A DNA stretch of 64,000 nucleotides from positions 1 to 64,000 of the forward strand of contig NZ_BEVZ01000009.1 of NCBI RefSeq assembly GCF_003112515.1. Reading direction: 5' to 3'. This document shows, in pieces, positions 8,123 through 15,932 of this stretch. Source of the stretch: Streptomyces fragilis. GTDB lineage: Bacteria; Actinomycetota; Actinomycetes; Streptomycetales; Streptomycetaceae. The notes beneath the pieces were generated by a model, which was given only the letters and a program-made list of their open reading frames with translations, made no database searches and had not been told where the DNA came from. Every line of letters starts with the position of its first letter. Within the stretch, counting starts at the first letter, position 1. The position numbers were made by a program, and so were the translations under genes.

Positions 8123-9289
8123 TCAGCCGCGGGCGCCGAGCAGGTGCTCCATGGCCAGCTGGTCGAGGCGCTCGAACGCCATGCCGCGCGCGGCGGCGGC
8201 GTCGACGTCGAACTCCTCGAAGGCGGAGCGGTCGGCGAGCAGGCCCTCGAGGCCGTCCGCGGCGGTCTGCTGGGCCAGCTCGTCGAGGCGGGCGGCGCGC
8301 AGCGCCTCCTGGACCTCCGGGTCGGCGCGGAAGGCCAGCGCACGCTCCTTGAGCAGGAGGTAGTTGCGCATGTTGCCCGCGGCGGACTCCCAGACGCCGT
8401 CGATGTCCTCGGTCCGCGGGGGCTTGAAGTCGAAGTGCTTCGGGCCCGCGTAGTCGGAGCTCTCCAGCAGGTCGACCAGCCAGAACGCCTGGCGCAGGTC
8501 ACCGGCGCCGAAGCGGAAGTCCTGGTCGTACTTGATGCCGGACTGGCCGTTGAGGTCGATGTGGAAGAGCTTGCCCGCCCACAGCGCCTGGGCGATGCCG
8601 TGCGGGAAGTTCAGACCGGCCATCTGCTCGTGACCGACCTCCGGGTTGACGCCGACCAGCTCGGGGCGCTCGAGGCGCTCGATGAACGCCAGGGCGTGGC
8701 CGATGGTCGGGAGGAGGATGTCGCCGCGGGGCTCGTTCGGCTTGGGCTCGATGGCGAAGCGCAGGTCGTAGCCCTGGGAGACGACGTAGTCACCGAGGAG
8801 GTCGAACGCCTCCTTCATCCGGTCGAGGGCGACGCGCACGTCCTTGGCGGCACCGGACTCGGCACCCTCACGGCCGCCCCAGGCGACGTAGGTGGTGGCG
8901 CCCAGCTCGACGGCCAGGTCGATGTTGCGGATGACCTTGCGCAGCGCGTAGCGGCGGATGTCGCGGTCGTTGGCGGTGAAGCCGCCGTCCTTGAAGACCG
9001 GGTGGGTGAAGAGGTTGGTGGTGGCCATCGGCACCTTCATGCCGGTGGCGTCCAGCGCGTCCCGGAAGCGCTTGACGATGGCCTCACGCTCGGCGTCCGA
9101 GGAGCCGAAGGGGATCAGGTCGTCGTCGTGGAAGGTCACGCCGTAGGCACCGAGCTCGGCGAGGCGGTTCACGCTCTCCACCGGGTCGAGGGCGGGACGG
9201 GTGGCGTCGCCGAAGGGGTCCTTGCCCTGCCAGCCGACGGTCCAAAGACCGAAAGTGAACTTGTCCTCGGGGGTGGGCTGGATGCTCAT
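8123..9289 (-). CDS. xylA: Xylose isomerase
   Basis: The 388-residue product begins MSIQPTPEDKFTFGLWTVGW, the classic start of Streptomyces xylose (glucose) isomerases, and has the usual class I length. The active site is complete: the His/Asp of TFHDDDL, the metal and substrate ligands of IEPKPNEPRGD, the NPEVGHEQMAGLNF block, and the HIDLNGQ...KYDQDFRFG metal-2 loop. It converts D-xylose to D-xylulose in the cytoplasm with Mg or Co. An AGGAG ribosome site precedes ATG 9289. It diverges from xylB over a 210-bp control region and ends at a strong hairpin. Regulation by xylose through the nearby ROK protein is inferred. Confidence 0.97.
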   Translation of the reverse strand: MSIQPTPEDKFTFGLWTVGWQGKDPFGDATRPALDPVESVNRLAELGAYGVTFHDDDLIPFGSSDAEREAIVKRFRDALDATGMKVPMATTNLFTHPVFKDGGFTANDRDIRRYALRKVIRNIDLAVELGATTYVAWGGREGAESGAAKDVRVALDRMKEAFDLLGDYVVSQGYDLRFAIEPKPNEPRGDILLPTIGHALAFIERLERPELVGVNPEVGHEQMAGLNFPHGIAQALWAGKLFHIDLNGQSGIKYDQDFRFGAGDLRQAFWLVDLLESSDYAGPKHFDFKPPRTEDIDGVWESAAGNMRNYLLLKERALAFRADPEVQEALRAARLDELAQQTAADGLEGLLADRSAFEEFDVDAAAARGMAFERLDQLAMEHLLGARG

Positions 9290-9330
9290 GGCATGGCTCC
9301 TTGCTCGGGATCGACTATTTCGTCAGGCCG

Positions 9331-9352
9331 GTTTACAAATTAGTATGCAACC
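9331..9352. promoter_or_regulatory. AT-rich element in the xylA-xylB divergent control region (candidate operator/-10 area)
   Basis: GTTTACAAATTAGTATGCAA is an AT-rich island within otherwise GC-rich DNA, 42-63 bp upstream of the xylA ATG. The position suits the xylA promoter and a regulator site overlapping it. ROK-family XylR sites in other bacteria are also AT-rich and begin GTTT. The assignment is inference; the base composition contrast is plain. Confidence 0.4.
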
Positions 9353-9383
9353 ACGTCGCTGGGAAGAGACAACCCGGGGCTGT

Positions 9384-9400
9384 GATCCGTGAAACGGATC
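9384..9400. promoter_or_regulatory. Perfect 7-bp dyad upstream of xylB (candidate operator)
   Basis: GATCCGT-GAA-ACGGATC is a perfect inverted repeat with a 3-bp centre, 100 bp before the xylB start. Its small arms and symmetric spacing suit a dimeric repressor better than a terminator. Which protein binds is unknown. Confidence 0.35.
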
Positions 9401-9499
9401 CGGCCGGGCGACGAAGCGTGGCGCTGCGGCCGACGGGGTCGCGGGTACCACGGTCCACCAGGCAGAATCCGCATGCCGCGGAACCACAGGGAGAGCCCG

Positions 9500-10927
9500 A
9501 TGTCAGCCAGCGAGGGTACGTACGTCGTCGGCGTGGATTCGTCCACCCAGTCCACCAAGGCGCTGGTCGTCGACGTCGCCACCGGGCGCGTCGTGGCGAG
9601 CGGCCAGGCCAAGCACACGGTCACCGGCGGCGACCGCCGCGAGAGCGACCCGCGCGGCTGGTGGGACGCGCTGTGCTCGGCGCTGGAGCAGTGCGGCGAC
9701 GTGGTCCGCGAGGCGAAGGCGATCTCGGTCGGCGGTCAGCAGCACGGCCTGGTGACCCTGGACGCCGCCGGCGAGCCGGTGCGCCCCGCGATGCTGTGGA
9801 ACGACGTCCGCTCCGCCCCGCAGACCCGCCGCCTGATCGAGGAGCTCGGCGGCCCGGAGGCCTGGGCCGAGCGCACCGGCAGCGTGCCCAGCACCTCGTT
9901 CACGGTCACCAAGTGGGCCTGGCTGGCGGAGCACGAGCCGGAGGCCGCCGCCCGGGTCGCCGCCGTGCGCCTGCCGCACGACTACCTGACCGAGCGGCTG
10001 ACCGGCGAGGGCACCACGGACCGCGGCGACGCCTCGGGCACCGGCTGGTGGGCCTCGGCGACGGAGGAGTACGACGCCAAGACCCTCGAGCACATCGGCC
10101 TGGACGCGGCGCTGCTCCCGCGCGTGGTCCGCCCGGGCGAGGCCGCCGGCACGGTCCGCTCCGGCCTGCCGCTGGCCGAGGGCGTGCTGGTCGCGCCCGG
10201 CACGGGCGACAATGCCGCCGCCGCGCTCGGCCTGGGCGTGCGTCCTGGCACCCCGGTGATGAGCCTGGGCACCTCCGGCGTTGTCTACGCGGTGACCGGC
10301 CGCCGTCCGGCGGACCCGACGGGCACGGTGTCCGGCTTCGCCGCCGCCAACGACGGCTGGCTGCCGCTGGCCTGCACGCTGAACTGCACCCTGGCCGTCG
10401 ACCGCATGGCCGAGCTGCTCGGCCTGGACCGGCAGGCCGTGGAGCCGGGCTCCGGCGTGACGATGCTGCCCTACCTGGACGGCGAGCGGACGCCCGCGCT
10501 GCCGCACGCCTCCGGCCTGATCCACGGCCTGCGCCACGACACCACGCCGGGCCAGCTGCTGCAGGCCGCCTACGACGGGGCGGTGCACTCGCTGCTGGCC
10601 GCGCTCGACCTGGTCCTGGACGAGGACGCCGACCGCAGCACGCCGCTGCTGCTGATCGGCGGCGGCGCGCGCGGCACCGCCTGGCGCGACACGGTGCGCC
10701 GCCTCTCCGGCCGTCCGGTGCAGATCCCGCAGGCCCAGGAGCTGGTGGCGCTGGGCGCCGCGGCACAGGCCGCCGGGCTGCTGACCGGCGAGGACCCGGC
10801 CGCCGTCGCCCGCCGCTGGAACACCGCGGACGGCCCGGTGCTGGACGCCGTGGAGCGCGACGACGCCGCGCTGGAGCGCATCGGCTCGGTGCTCTCGGCC
10901 GCCACCCCCCTGCTGGAGGGCGCCTGA
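9500..10927 (+). CDS. xylB: Xylulokinase
   Basis: The 475-residue FGGY-family kinase phosphorylates D-xylulose to xylulose-5-phosphate with ATP. The FGGY N-domain starts GVDSSTQSTKALVVD (phosphate loop), followed by the VGGQQHGLV and RPAMLWNDVR substrate motifs. The C-domain carries APGTGDNAAAALG, MSLGTSGVV and LLIGGGARGTAWRD. ATG 9500 is chosen because AGGGAG lies 7-12 bp upstream and MSASEGTYVVGVD aligns with the family start; the open frame upstream is not coding-like. It diverges from xylA and is followed by a hairpin, so it is probably transcribed alone or attenuated before the ROK gene. Confidence 0.96.
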   Translation: MSASEGTYVVGVDSSTQSTKALVVDVATGRVVASGQAKHTVTGGDRRESDPRGWWDALCSALEQCGDVVREAKAISVGGQQHGLVTLDAAGEPVRPAMLWNDVRSAPQTRRLIEELGGPEAWAERTGSVPSTSFTVTKWAWLAEHEPEAAARVAAVRLPHDYLTERLTGEGTTDRGDASGTGWWASATEEYDAKTLEHIGLDAALLPRVVRPGEAAGTVRSGLPLAEGVLVAPGTGDNAAAALGLGVRPGTPVMSLGTSGVVYAVTGRRPADPTGTVSGFAAANDGWLPLACTLNCTLAVDRMAELLGLDRQAVEPGSGVTMLPYLDGERTPALPHASGLIHGLRHDTTPGQLLQAAYDGAVHSLLAALDLVLDEDADRSTPLLLIGGGARGTAWRDTVRRLSGRPVQIPQAQELVALGAAAQAAGLLTGEDPAAVARRWNTADGPVLDAVERDDAALERIGSVLSAATPLLEGA

Positions 10928-10933
10928 CCCGAC

Positions 10934-10957
10934 CCGCGGTTCCGCACGGAACCGCGG
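10934..10957 (+). terminator. Hairpin between xylB and the ROK regulator
   Basis: CCGCGGTTCC-GCAC-GGAACCGCGG is a perfect 10-bp stem with a 4-nt loop, six bases after the xylB stop. It would terminate or attenuate xylB transcription before the regulator gene. Confidence 0.65.
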
Positions 10958-11032
10958 TCGGAGATCATGGGGCGGACGACCGCCCGGCCTCTCACGTCGG
11001 TTGGACGCGCGGGGCCGGGCCCAGGAAGAGGT

Positions 11033-12220
11033 ATGACCGCACGCAAGCAGCTCCCCGACACCCAGGCCGGCATGCGCCGGCGCAACCTCGGCAGGGTGAT
11101 GCACACCGTGCGCGACGAGGGTCCGCTCTCGCGCGCCGCGGTGGCCTCGCGCATAGGCCTGACCAGGGCCGCCGTCTCCACCCTCGTCGACGACCTGGTG
11201 CGGTGGGGGCTGCTCGAGGAGCTGGGGCCCGAACGCAACGGCACGGCGGGCCGCGGCCGGCCCGGCTCCGCGCTCACGGTGAGCGCGCACGGCCCGGCCG
11301 GCATCGGCGCCGAGGTCGGCGTCGACCACCTCGCGGTGTGCGCGGTGGACCTGCGCGGCGAGGTGCGGTCCCGCGCGGTCCGCTACGGGCCCAACCGCGG
11401 GCGGGCGCCGGAGCCGGTGCTGGAGGAGCTCGGCGGCCTGGTCCGCCAGGTGGTGGCCGAGGCCGAGGGCGAGGGGCTGTGGCCCGCGGGGCTCAAGGTC
11501 GCGGTGCCCGGTCTGGTGGCGCGGGACTCGCGGACGGTGGTCCGCGCCCCCAACCTGGGCTGGCACCGGACGGATCTGGGCGCGCTGCTCACCTGCGGGC
11601 TCGAGCCGAGCGTCGACAACGAGGCCAACCTGGGCGGTCTGGCCGAGCTGTGGCTCGGCAAGGACACCCCGCCCGACTTCCTGCACGTGTCGGCCGAGAT
11701 CGGCATCGGCGCGGCCCTGGTCGTGGACGGCCGGCTGCTGCGCGGTGTCCGGGGCTTCGCGGGTGAGCTCGGCCATGTTCCGGTGCGTCCGGACGGGCCG
11801 CCGTGCGGCTGCGGCGGCGTGGGCTGCCTGGAGCAGTACGCCGGCGAGGACGCGGTGCTGCGCAAGGTGGGCCTCGATCCGGGCGAGGGCCGGGTGGGGC
11901 TGCTGGCGGAACGCGCGGGGGCGGGCGACGAGGCGGTCCGGGCCGCGCTCGGCGACGCGGGGTCGGCGCTGGGCATCGCCCTGACCGGGGCCGTCAACCT
12001 GCTGGACCCGCAGGCCGTGGTGCTGGGCGGCGAGCTGTCGGCCCTGGCGCCGTGGGTGCTGCCGGCACTGCGCGAGGAGCTCTCGGCCCGCACGGCCGGG
12101 CGCTCCTGCGAGGTGTCGGTCTCGCGCCTGGGCCCCGAGGGGCCCCTGCTGGGCGCCGCGCACTCGGTCATCCGCGGCGTGCTCGACGACCCGGCCTCGG
12201 TGGCCGAGCGGGACGCCTGA
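11033..12220 (+). CDS. ROK-family transcriptional repressor (probable XylR)
   Basis: The 395-residue protein has an N-terminal winged helix (about 20-65: GPLSRAAVASRIGLTRAAVSTLVDDLVRWGLLEE) and a C-terminal ROK sugar-kinase-like domain. The ROK zinc signature CGCGGVGCLEQYAG is intact, as is the preceding GFAGELGH. ATG 11033 follows AGGAAGAGG directly; the open frame 22 codons upstream lacks a ribosome site. ROK repressors of this layout (XylR, Rok7B7) respond to sugars and control xylose genes, and its place behind xylB makes control of the xylA/xylB promoters the likely role. The sugar ligand is inferred from context. Confidence 0.88.
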   Translation: MTARKQLPDTQAGMRRRNLGRVMHTVRDEGPLSRAAVASRIGLTRAAVSTLVDDLVRWGLLEELGPERNGTAGRGRPGSALTVSAHGPAGIGAEVGVDHLAVCAVDLRGEVRSRAVRYGPNRGRAPEPVLEELGGLVRQVVAEAEGEGLWPAGLKVAVPGLVARDSRTVVRAPNLGWHRTDLGALLTCGLEPSVDNEANLGGLAELWLGKDTPPDFLHVSAEIGIGAALVVDGRLLRGVRGFAGELGHVPVRPDGPPCGCGGVGCLEQYAGEDAVLRKVGLDPGEGRVGLLAERAGAGDEAVRAALGDAGSALGIALTGAVNLLDPQAVVLGGELSALAPWVLPALREELSARTAGRSCEVSVSRLGPEGPLLGAAHSVIRGVLDDPASVAERDA

Positions 12221-12258
12221 GAGTCCCGCTCCCCCAGTCCGGACGGGCGCCGGCCGCA

Positions 12259-12310
12259 CGCACGCCGAGGGGGCGGCCCCGCCGTCGCGGAACCGCCCCC
12301 TCCGGTGCGT
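12259..12310. terminator. Bidirectional hairpin between the ROK gene and rpmG
   Basis: GAGGGGGCGG (12267-12276) pairs perfectly with CCGCCCCCTC (12293-12302) around a 16-nt loop. Flanking CGCACGCC and GGTGCGTG extend the stem with one bulge. It sits between two convergent genes and could serve both. Confidence 0.6.
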
Positions 12311-12314
12311 GGGC

Positions 12315-12479
12315 CTAGCGCTCCTCGCGGAACAGGACGTGCTCCCGCGCCACCGGGTCGTACTTGCGCAGGGTCATCCGGTCCGGGTCGCTCAGCCGGT
12401 TCTTCCGCGTCACGTACGTGACACCGGTGCCGGCCGTCGACCTCAGCTTCACCACGGGACGCGCGGTACTACGTGCCAT
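12315..12479 (-). CDS. rpmG: 50S ribosomal protein L33, cysteine-free type
   Basis: The 54-residue protein matches bacterial L33 throughout (TGVTYVTRKNRLSDPDRMTLRKYDPVAREHVLFREER). It contains no cysteine, so it is the C-minus form lacking the two CxxC zinc knuckles. In Streptomyces such paralogues are commonly made under zinc limitation through Zur, replacing the zinc-containing L33. I see no clear Zur box in the 90 bp upstream, so that regulation is not shown here. A strong GGAAGGAGG lies 4 bp before ATG 12479. The gene stands alone rather than beside other ribosomal protein genes, as expected for a duplicate copy. Confidence 0.93.
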   Translation of the reverse strand: MARSTARPVVKLRSTAGTGVTYVTRKNRLSDPDRMTLRKYDPVAREHVLFREER

Positions 12480-12570
12480 GGGACCTCCTTCCGTTCTGGT
12501 CGTGCCAACGGCGTGGGAGGCCCCGGCATTCCCCGCCCGGCTGTCGGTGGCATGGGTCAAGATCGGCGGC

Positions 12571-14406
12571 ATGGACCGGACGATCAGCGCCCACCAGCCC
12601 TCACCGCCCCGGGCATGGGCGCGCCACGAGATGACCGCCGCCCTCGGCAACCTCATCACCGGGTCGGGCATGTGGGGGGAGGACGCGTTCCTCGGCATCG
12701 CCCGCACCGCCGCGTTCCTCGACGGAACCTGGACCCCGGACCCCGGCGAGGACGCTCCCCGACCGGCCGGCGACGGCTCCTGGACCCGGTTCATCGGCCG
12801 CCCGGGGGTCATGGCGCTGCGCGCGGCGGCTCCCTCCACCCGGCCGGAGCACCGCGAGGTGCTCCTGGACTTCCTGCGGATGTGGGCGGGGACATCGTTC
12901 GCGGACCCCGACCGCCGCTTCCTGGTGGGCGTCCTGCAGGGACCGGACCGTCGTTTCGGCGTCCGTGACGAGCGGGGCGCCGCCACGAGCGTGTACTGGC
13001 CGGTCGACGGCCGGCACCGGTTCGTGGCGACGGAGACCCGGTCCGATGCCGGGTCCCCGGACCGGGTCATGGGCCCCGCGCTGCCGGGCGAGGTGATCCA
13101 CGTGGCGCGGACCAGCCCCGGCAGGTACACCCGCGACCGGCTCCTGGCACTGGTCACGGCGGTCCACGAGCGCGGACCGATGCCGTGGGACCCCGCCGCG
13201 GTGACGGATCTCAGCCGGGCCACCGGTCTGAGCCGGGCCACCGCGGCCCTGCTGCTGGCGGGCGCACCGGCCCCGTTCCGTTTCACCGCCGAGGAGCGCG
13301 AGGCGCTCGGGCTGAAGACCGCGGAGGCCGAGGACGGCCTCAGGGATGTGCGCGCCCGCACGGCGGCGGACCTGATCGCGGTGACGGCCGACGTCCTGCC
13401 GGACGACCCGGGCGACCTGTGGCGGCCCGGAGGCCTGCGGGAGGTGGCGTCCCGCCTCGCCGCGGCCTGGGCCGACCGGTTCGGGGTGTGGCCCCGGGCG
13501 TCCGAGACGGCCTGGCAGGCCGCGCTGCCGCTGGAGCGGCAGCTGTCGGCGGCGGACCTGTGCCGCCTCTTCCTCGACCCCGCGCGGGTGCCCTCGGTGG
13601 GCATCATCGGCGTCAACCCGCGCTGGCTGGAGCCCGCGTACCGCGCGCTGCCCACCGTCTGGGACGTCCGGAACCAGGGCGACGCGTCCCTGCTGCTGGA
13701 CACACTGCTCACCGTGGTGCCGTGGGCCTACGCGGAGCTGCCGGCGGGTGACGCGGTGCGGGAGGGCGCCCCGGAACTGGTCCGGCACCTGCGCGCGACG
13801 CTGACCCGCACGGACTCACCCGGCCGCCTTTTGCGGGACGGCCTGGCCCACGGCGTCCGCCGCGCCGACACCGCGCGGCTGTGGCTGACCGGCGGGGCGT
13901 GCGACCGGATGACGGCCCGGATCGGCTCGGGCGCCCTGCCCGAGGGCGCGTACGAGGCGGACCCGCGCGCGAGCGCGCCGGAGCTGGTGGCGCAGGTGGT
14001 CCGCCGGACGGGGCTGTCCGAGGACGCGGCGGCCCTGTACCTTCAGCTGCTCACCCTGCCCGCCCCCACCGACCGGCAGGTGCGCCGCTGGAACGGCTGG
14101 ACCGCCCGGCAGCACCGCGAGGCCGTCGGCGAACTGGCCGGCACGCGCCTGGTGGTGCGCGACCGGCGCCCCAGGGCGGGCCGCGAGCTGTTCCTGCCGG
14201 GGGCGTGGGCGCCAAGCGGCCGGCCGACGTGGGGGCTGAGGCCTCCGCCTCCGCTGGAGCGCTGGAAGGTCCCGCTGCTGGGCGCCGAGCTGAGCCACGA
14301 CGGGAAGGTGACCCACCTGCCGCCCCTCCCGGACACCCTTCCCGAACTGTTCGGGCGGGCCTGGCGGCTGGTGCGCGACGGGGCCGGGCCGGAACCGGCG
14401 CCCTGA
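12571..14406 (+). CDS. 611-aa protein of unknown function
   Basis: The frame is open from 12364 but its 5' part overlaps rpmG; ATG 12571 (MDRTISAHQPSPPRAW) is the most reasonable start, though its ribosome site is weak. The product is soluble, with no signal peptide, membrane span or catalytic motif I recognise. It is Leu/Ala/Arg-rich. One segment (about 210-235, AVTDLSRATGLSRATAALLLAG) could be a helix-turn-helix. Two Trp-rich blocks (WNGWTARQHREAV; WAPSGRPTWGLRPPP) occur near the C-terminus. It diverges from rpmG over 91 bp. The function is unknown. Confidence 0.7.
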   Translation: MDRTISAHQPSPPRAWARHEMTAALGNLITGSGMWGEDAFLGIARTAAFLDGTWTPDPGEDAPRPAGDGSWTRFIGRPGVMALRAAAPSTRPEHREVLLDFLRMWAGTSFADPDRRFLVGVLQGPDRRFGVRDERGAATSVYWPVDGRHRFVATETRSDAGSPDRVMGPALPGEVIHVARTSPGRYTRDRLLALVTAVHERGPMPWDPAAVTDLSRATGLSRATAALLLAGAPAPFRFTAEEREALGLKTAEAEDGLRDVRARTAADLIAVTADVLPDDPGDLWRPGGLREVASRLAAAWADRFGVWPRASETAWQAALPLERQLSAADLCRLFLDPARVPSVGIIGVNPRWLEPAYRALPTVWDVRNQGDASLLLDTLLTVVPWAYAELPAGDAVREGAPELVRHLRATLTRTDSPGRLLRDGLAHGVRRADTARLWLTGGACDRMTARIGSGALPEGAYEADPRASAPELVAQVVRRTGLSEDAAALYLQLLTLPAPTDRQVRRWNGWTARQHREAVGELAGTRLVVRDRRPRAGRELFLPGAWAPSGRPTWGLRPPPPLERWKVPLLGAELSHDGKVTHLPPLPDTLPELFGRAWRLVRDGAGPEPAP

Positions 14407-14559
14407 CCCGCGCACCGCGGCGGAGTCCACCGCGCTCCCGCGCCGGGTCACTCCCGGATCCCCGCGACTCCCCGTGACGCGACGCCTTGTGGCCCTCCCC
14501 GCCCCGCACGACGATGGGGCGGAGACCGCACGTCACCGTCGCCTCGCGGGGAGACCGAG

Positions 14560-15870
14560 TTGACCGATCCATGGGTGGCCCTGGAACCGGGCGCCGATCC
14601 GGCGGAGCGGACGCGGGCGCTGCGGCGGGCCCACGAGACCTTCACCCGCGCGGGCACGGTGCCCCGACCGGTGCGCCCCGTGGTGGCGGACTCCTGGCGC
14701 AGGTCCGCCCGGGCCGGCGTGGCGCCGGACCGCACCGCGGACGTGGAGCTGACCGACGCCGACCTCGGCGCCTACCGGGCGGGGCACCCGCTCTCCCGGA
14801 CGATGCCGCTGATCCGGGAGCTGGTGGGCACCTTCGCCGACGACGGCGGCCACCTGCTGGCCGTCTGCGACGCGCACGGCCGGCTGCTGTGGGTGGAGGG
14901 CTGCCCGGCGACCCTACGGGCCGCGGACGCCATGAACTTCGTGCCCGGCTCCCGCTGGTCGGAGAGCGCGGTCGGCACCAACGCCCCCGGCACCGCCGTC
15001 GCCGTCGACCGGCCCGTGCAGGTCTTCACCGCCGAGCACTTCGCCCGCCGGGTCCAGCCGTGGACCTGCGCGGCCGCCCCGGTCCACGATCCGCGCACCG
15101 GGCGGATCCTCGGCGCCGTCGACATCACCGGCGGCGACGGGCTGGCCCACCCGCACAGCCTCGGCTTCGTCCAGGCCGTCGCCCGCGCCGTCGAGTCGCA
15201 GCTGGCCCTGCTGGAGCCGCCGCCGCGCGGTGACGGCGCCCTGGAGCTCACCGCGCTGGGCGGGGACGAGGCCCTGCTGCGGGCGGGCGGCGGACGCCGG
15301 TTGCGCCTGAGCAGGCGGCACTCGGAGATCATGGTGCTGCTCGCCCGCCACCCCGAGGGCCTGGGCGGCGAGGAGCTGGCCTGCGCGCTGTACCCGCAGG
15401 AGACCGTGCCCCCAGTGACCCTGCGAGCGGAACTGACGCGCCTGCGGCGGGTGTTGGGCCCCGACGTGCTGGCCTCACGGCCGTACCGGCTGACCCCGCC
15501 GGTGGAGACGGACCTGGACCTGGTGGAACGGCGGCTGGAGGCGGGCGCGATCGCCGCCGCGGCGGCCGCGTACCCGGGACCGCTGCTGCCGTCCTCGCAG
15601 GCCCCGGCGGTGATCCGGCTGCGGCGGCGGACGGCTGACGCGCTGCGCGCCGCGTTGATCGCCCGGGGTGACGCGGACCTGCTGGCCGACTGGGCGCACG
15701 CTCCGTGGGGCGAGGACGACCTCGACGTCTGGCGCGCCCTCGCCGCGGTCCGCCCCACCCCCGCCGTCCGCTCCCGGCTCGGCGCCCTGGAACGCGAACT
15801 CGGCCTCCCCCGACAGCCGTTCGCGGCCCGGCCCCGGCACGCAACGTCCGTGCAACGTCGCTCCCCCTAG
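14560..15870 (+). CDS. GAF-domain transcriptional regulator with C-terminal winged helix
   Basis: The TTG start at 14560 is preceded by GGGGAGA. Residues 1-200 match the sensory part of AcoR-like activators: an N-terminal helix with RPVVADSWRRSARAGV, then a GAF domain including MNFVPGSRWSESAVGTNAPGTA. There is no AAA+ sigma-54 module. Instead about 235-330 look like a winged-helix DNA-binding domain (RRHSEIMVLLARHPEGLGGEELACALY...LRAELTRLRRVLG...RPYRL). The gene lies 62 bp upstream of an ExaC/AldB-type aldehyde dehydrogenase in the same direction, so it most likely controls that gene in response to an alcohol or aldehyde signal. The ligand is unknown. Confidence 0.82.
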   Translation: MTDPWVALEPGADPAERTRALRRAHETFTRAGTVPRPVRPVVADSWRRSARAGVAPDRTADVELTDADLGAYRAGHPLSRTMPLIRELVGTFADDGGHLLAVCDAHGRLLWVEGCPATLRAADAMNFVPGSRWSESAVGTNAPGTAVAVDRPVQVFTAEHFARRVQPWTCAAAPVHDPRTGRILGAVDITGGDGLAHPHSLGFVQAVARAVESQLALLEPPPRGDGALELTALGGDEALLRAGGGRRLRLSRRHSEIMVLLARHPEGLGGEELACALYPQETVPPVTLRAELTRLRRVLGPDVLASRPYRLTPPVETDLDLVERRLEAGAIAAAAAAYPGPLLPSSQAPAVIRLRRRTADALRAALIARGDADLLADWAHAPWGEDDLDVWRALAAVRPTPAVRSRLGALERELGLPRQPFAARPRHATSVQRRSP

Positions 15871-15932
15871 CCTGCGCGACCAGAGCTGATCGAGCCGTCC
15901 GGCGCGGACGGCCATCTCCGGGAGGCAGACAG

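Noticed and set aside
9389..9499. N-terminal extension of xylB by 37 codons
   Set aside because: The extension lacks a ribosome site and family similarity, and would overlap the dyad and promoter region.
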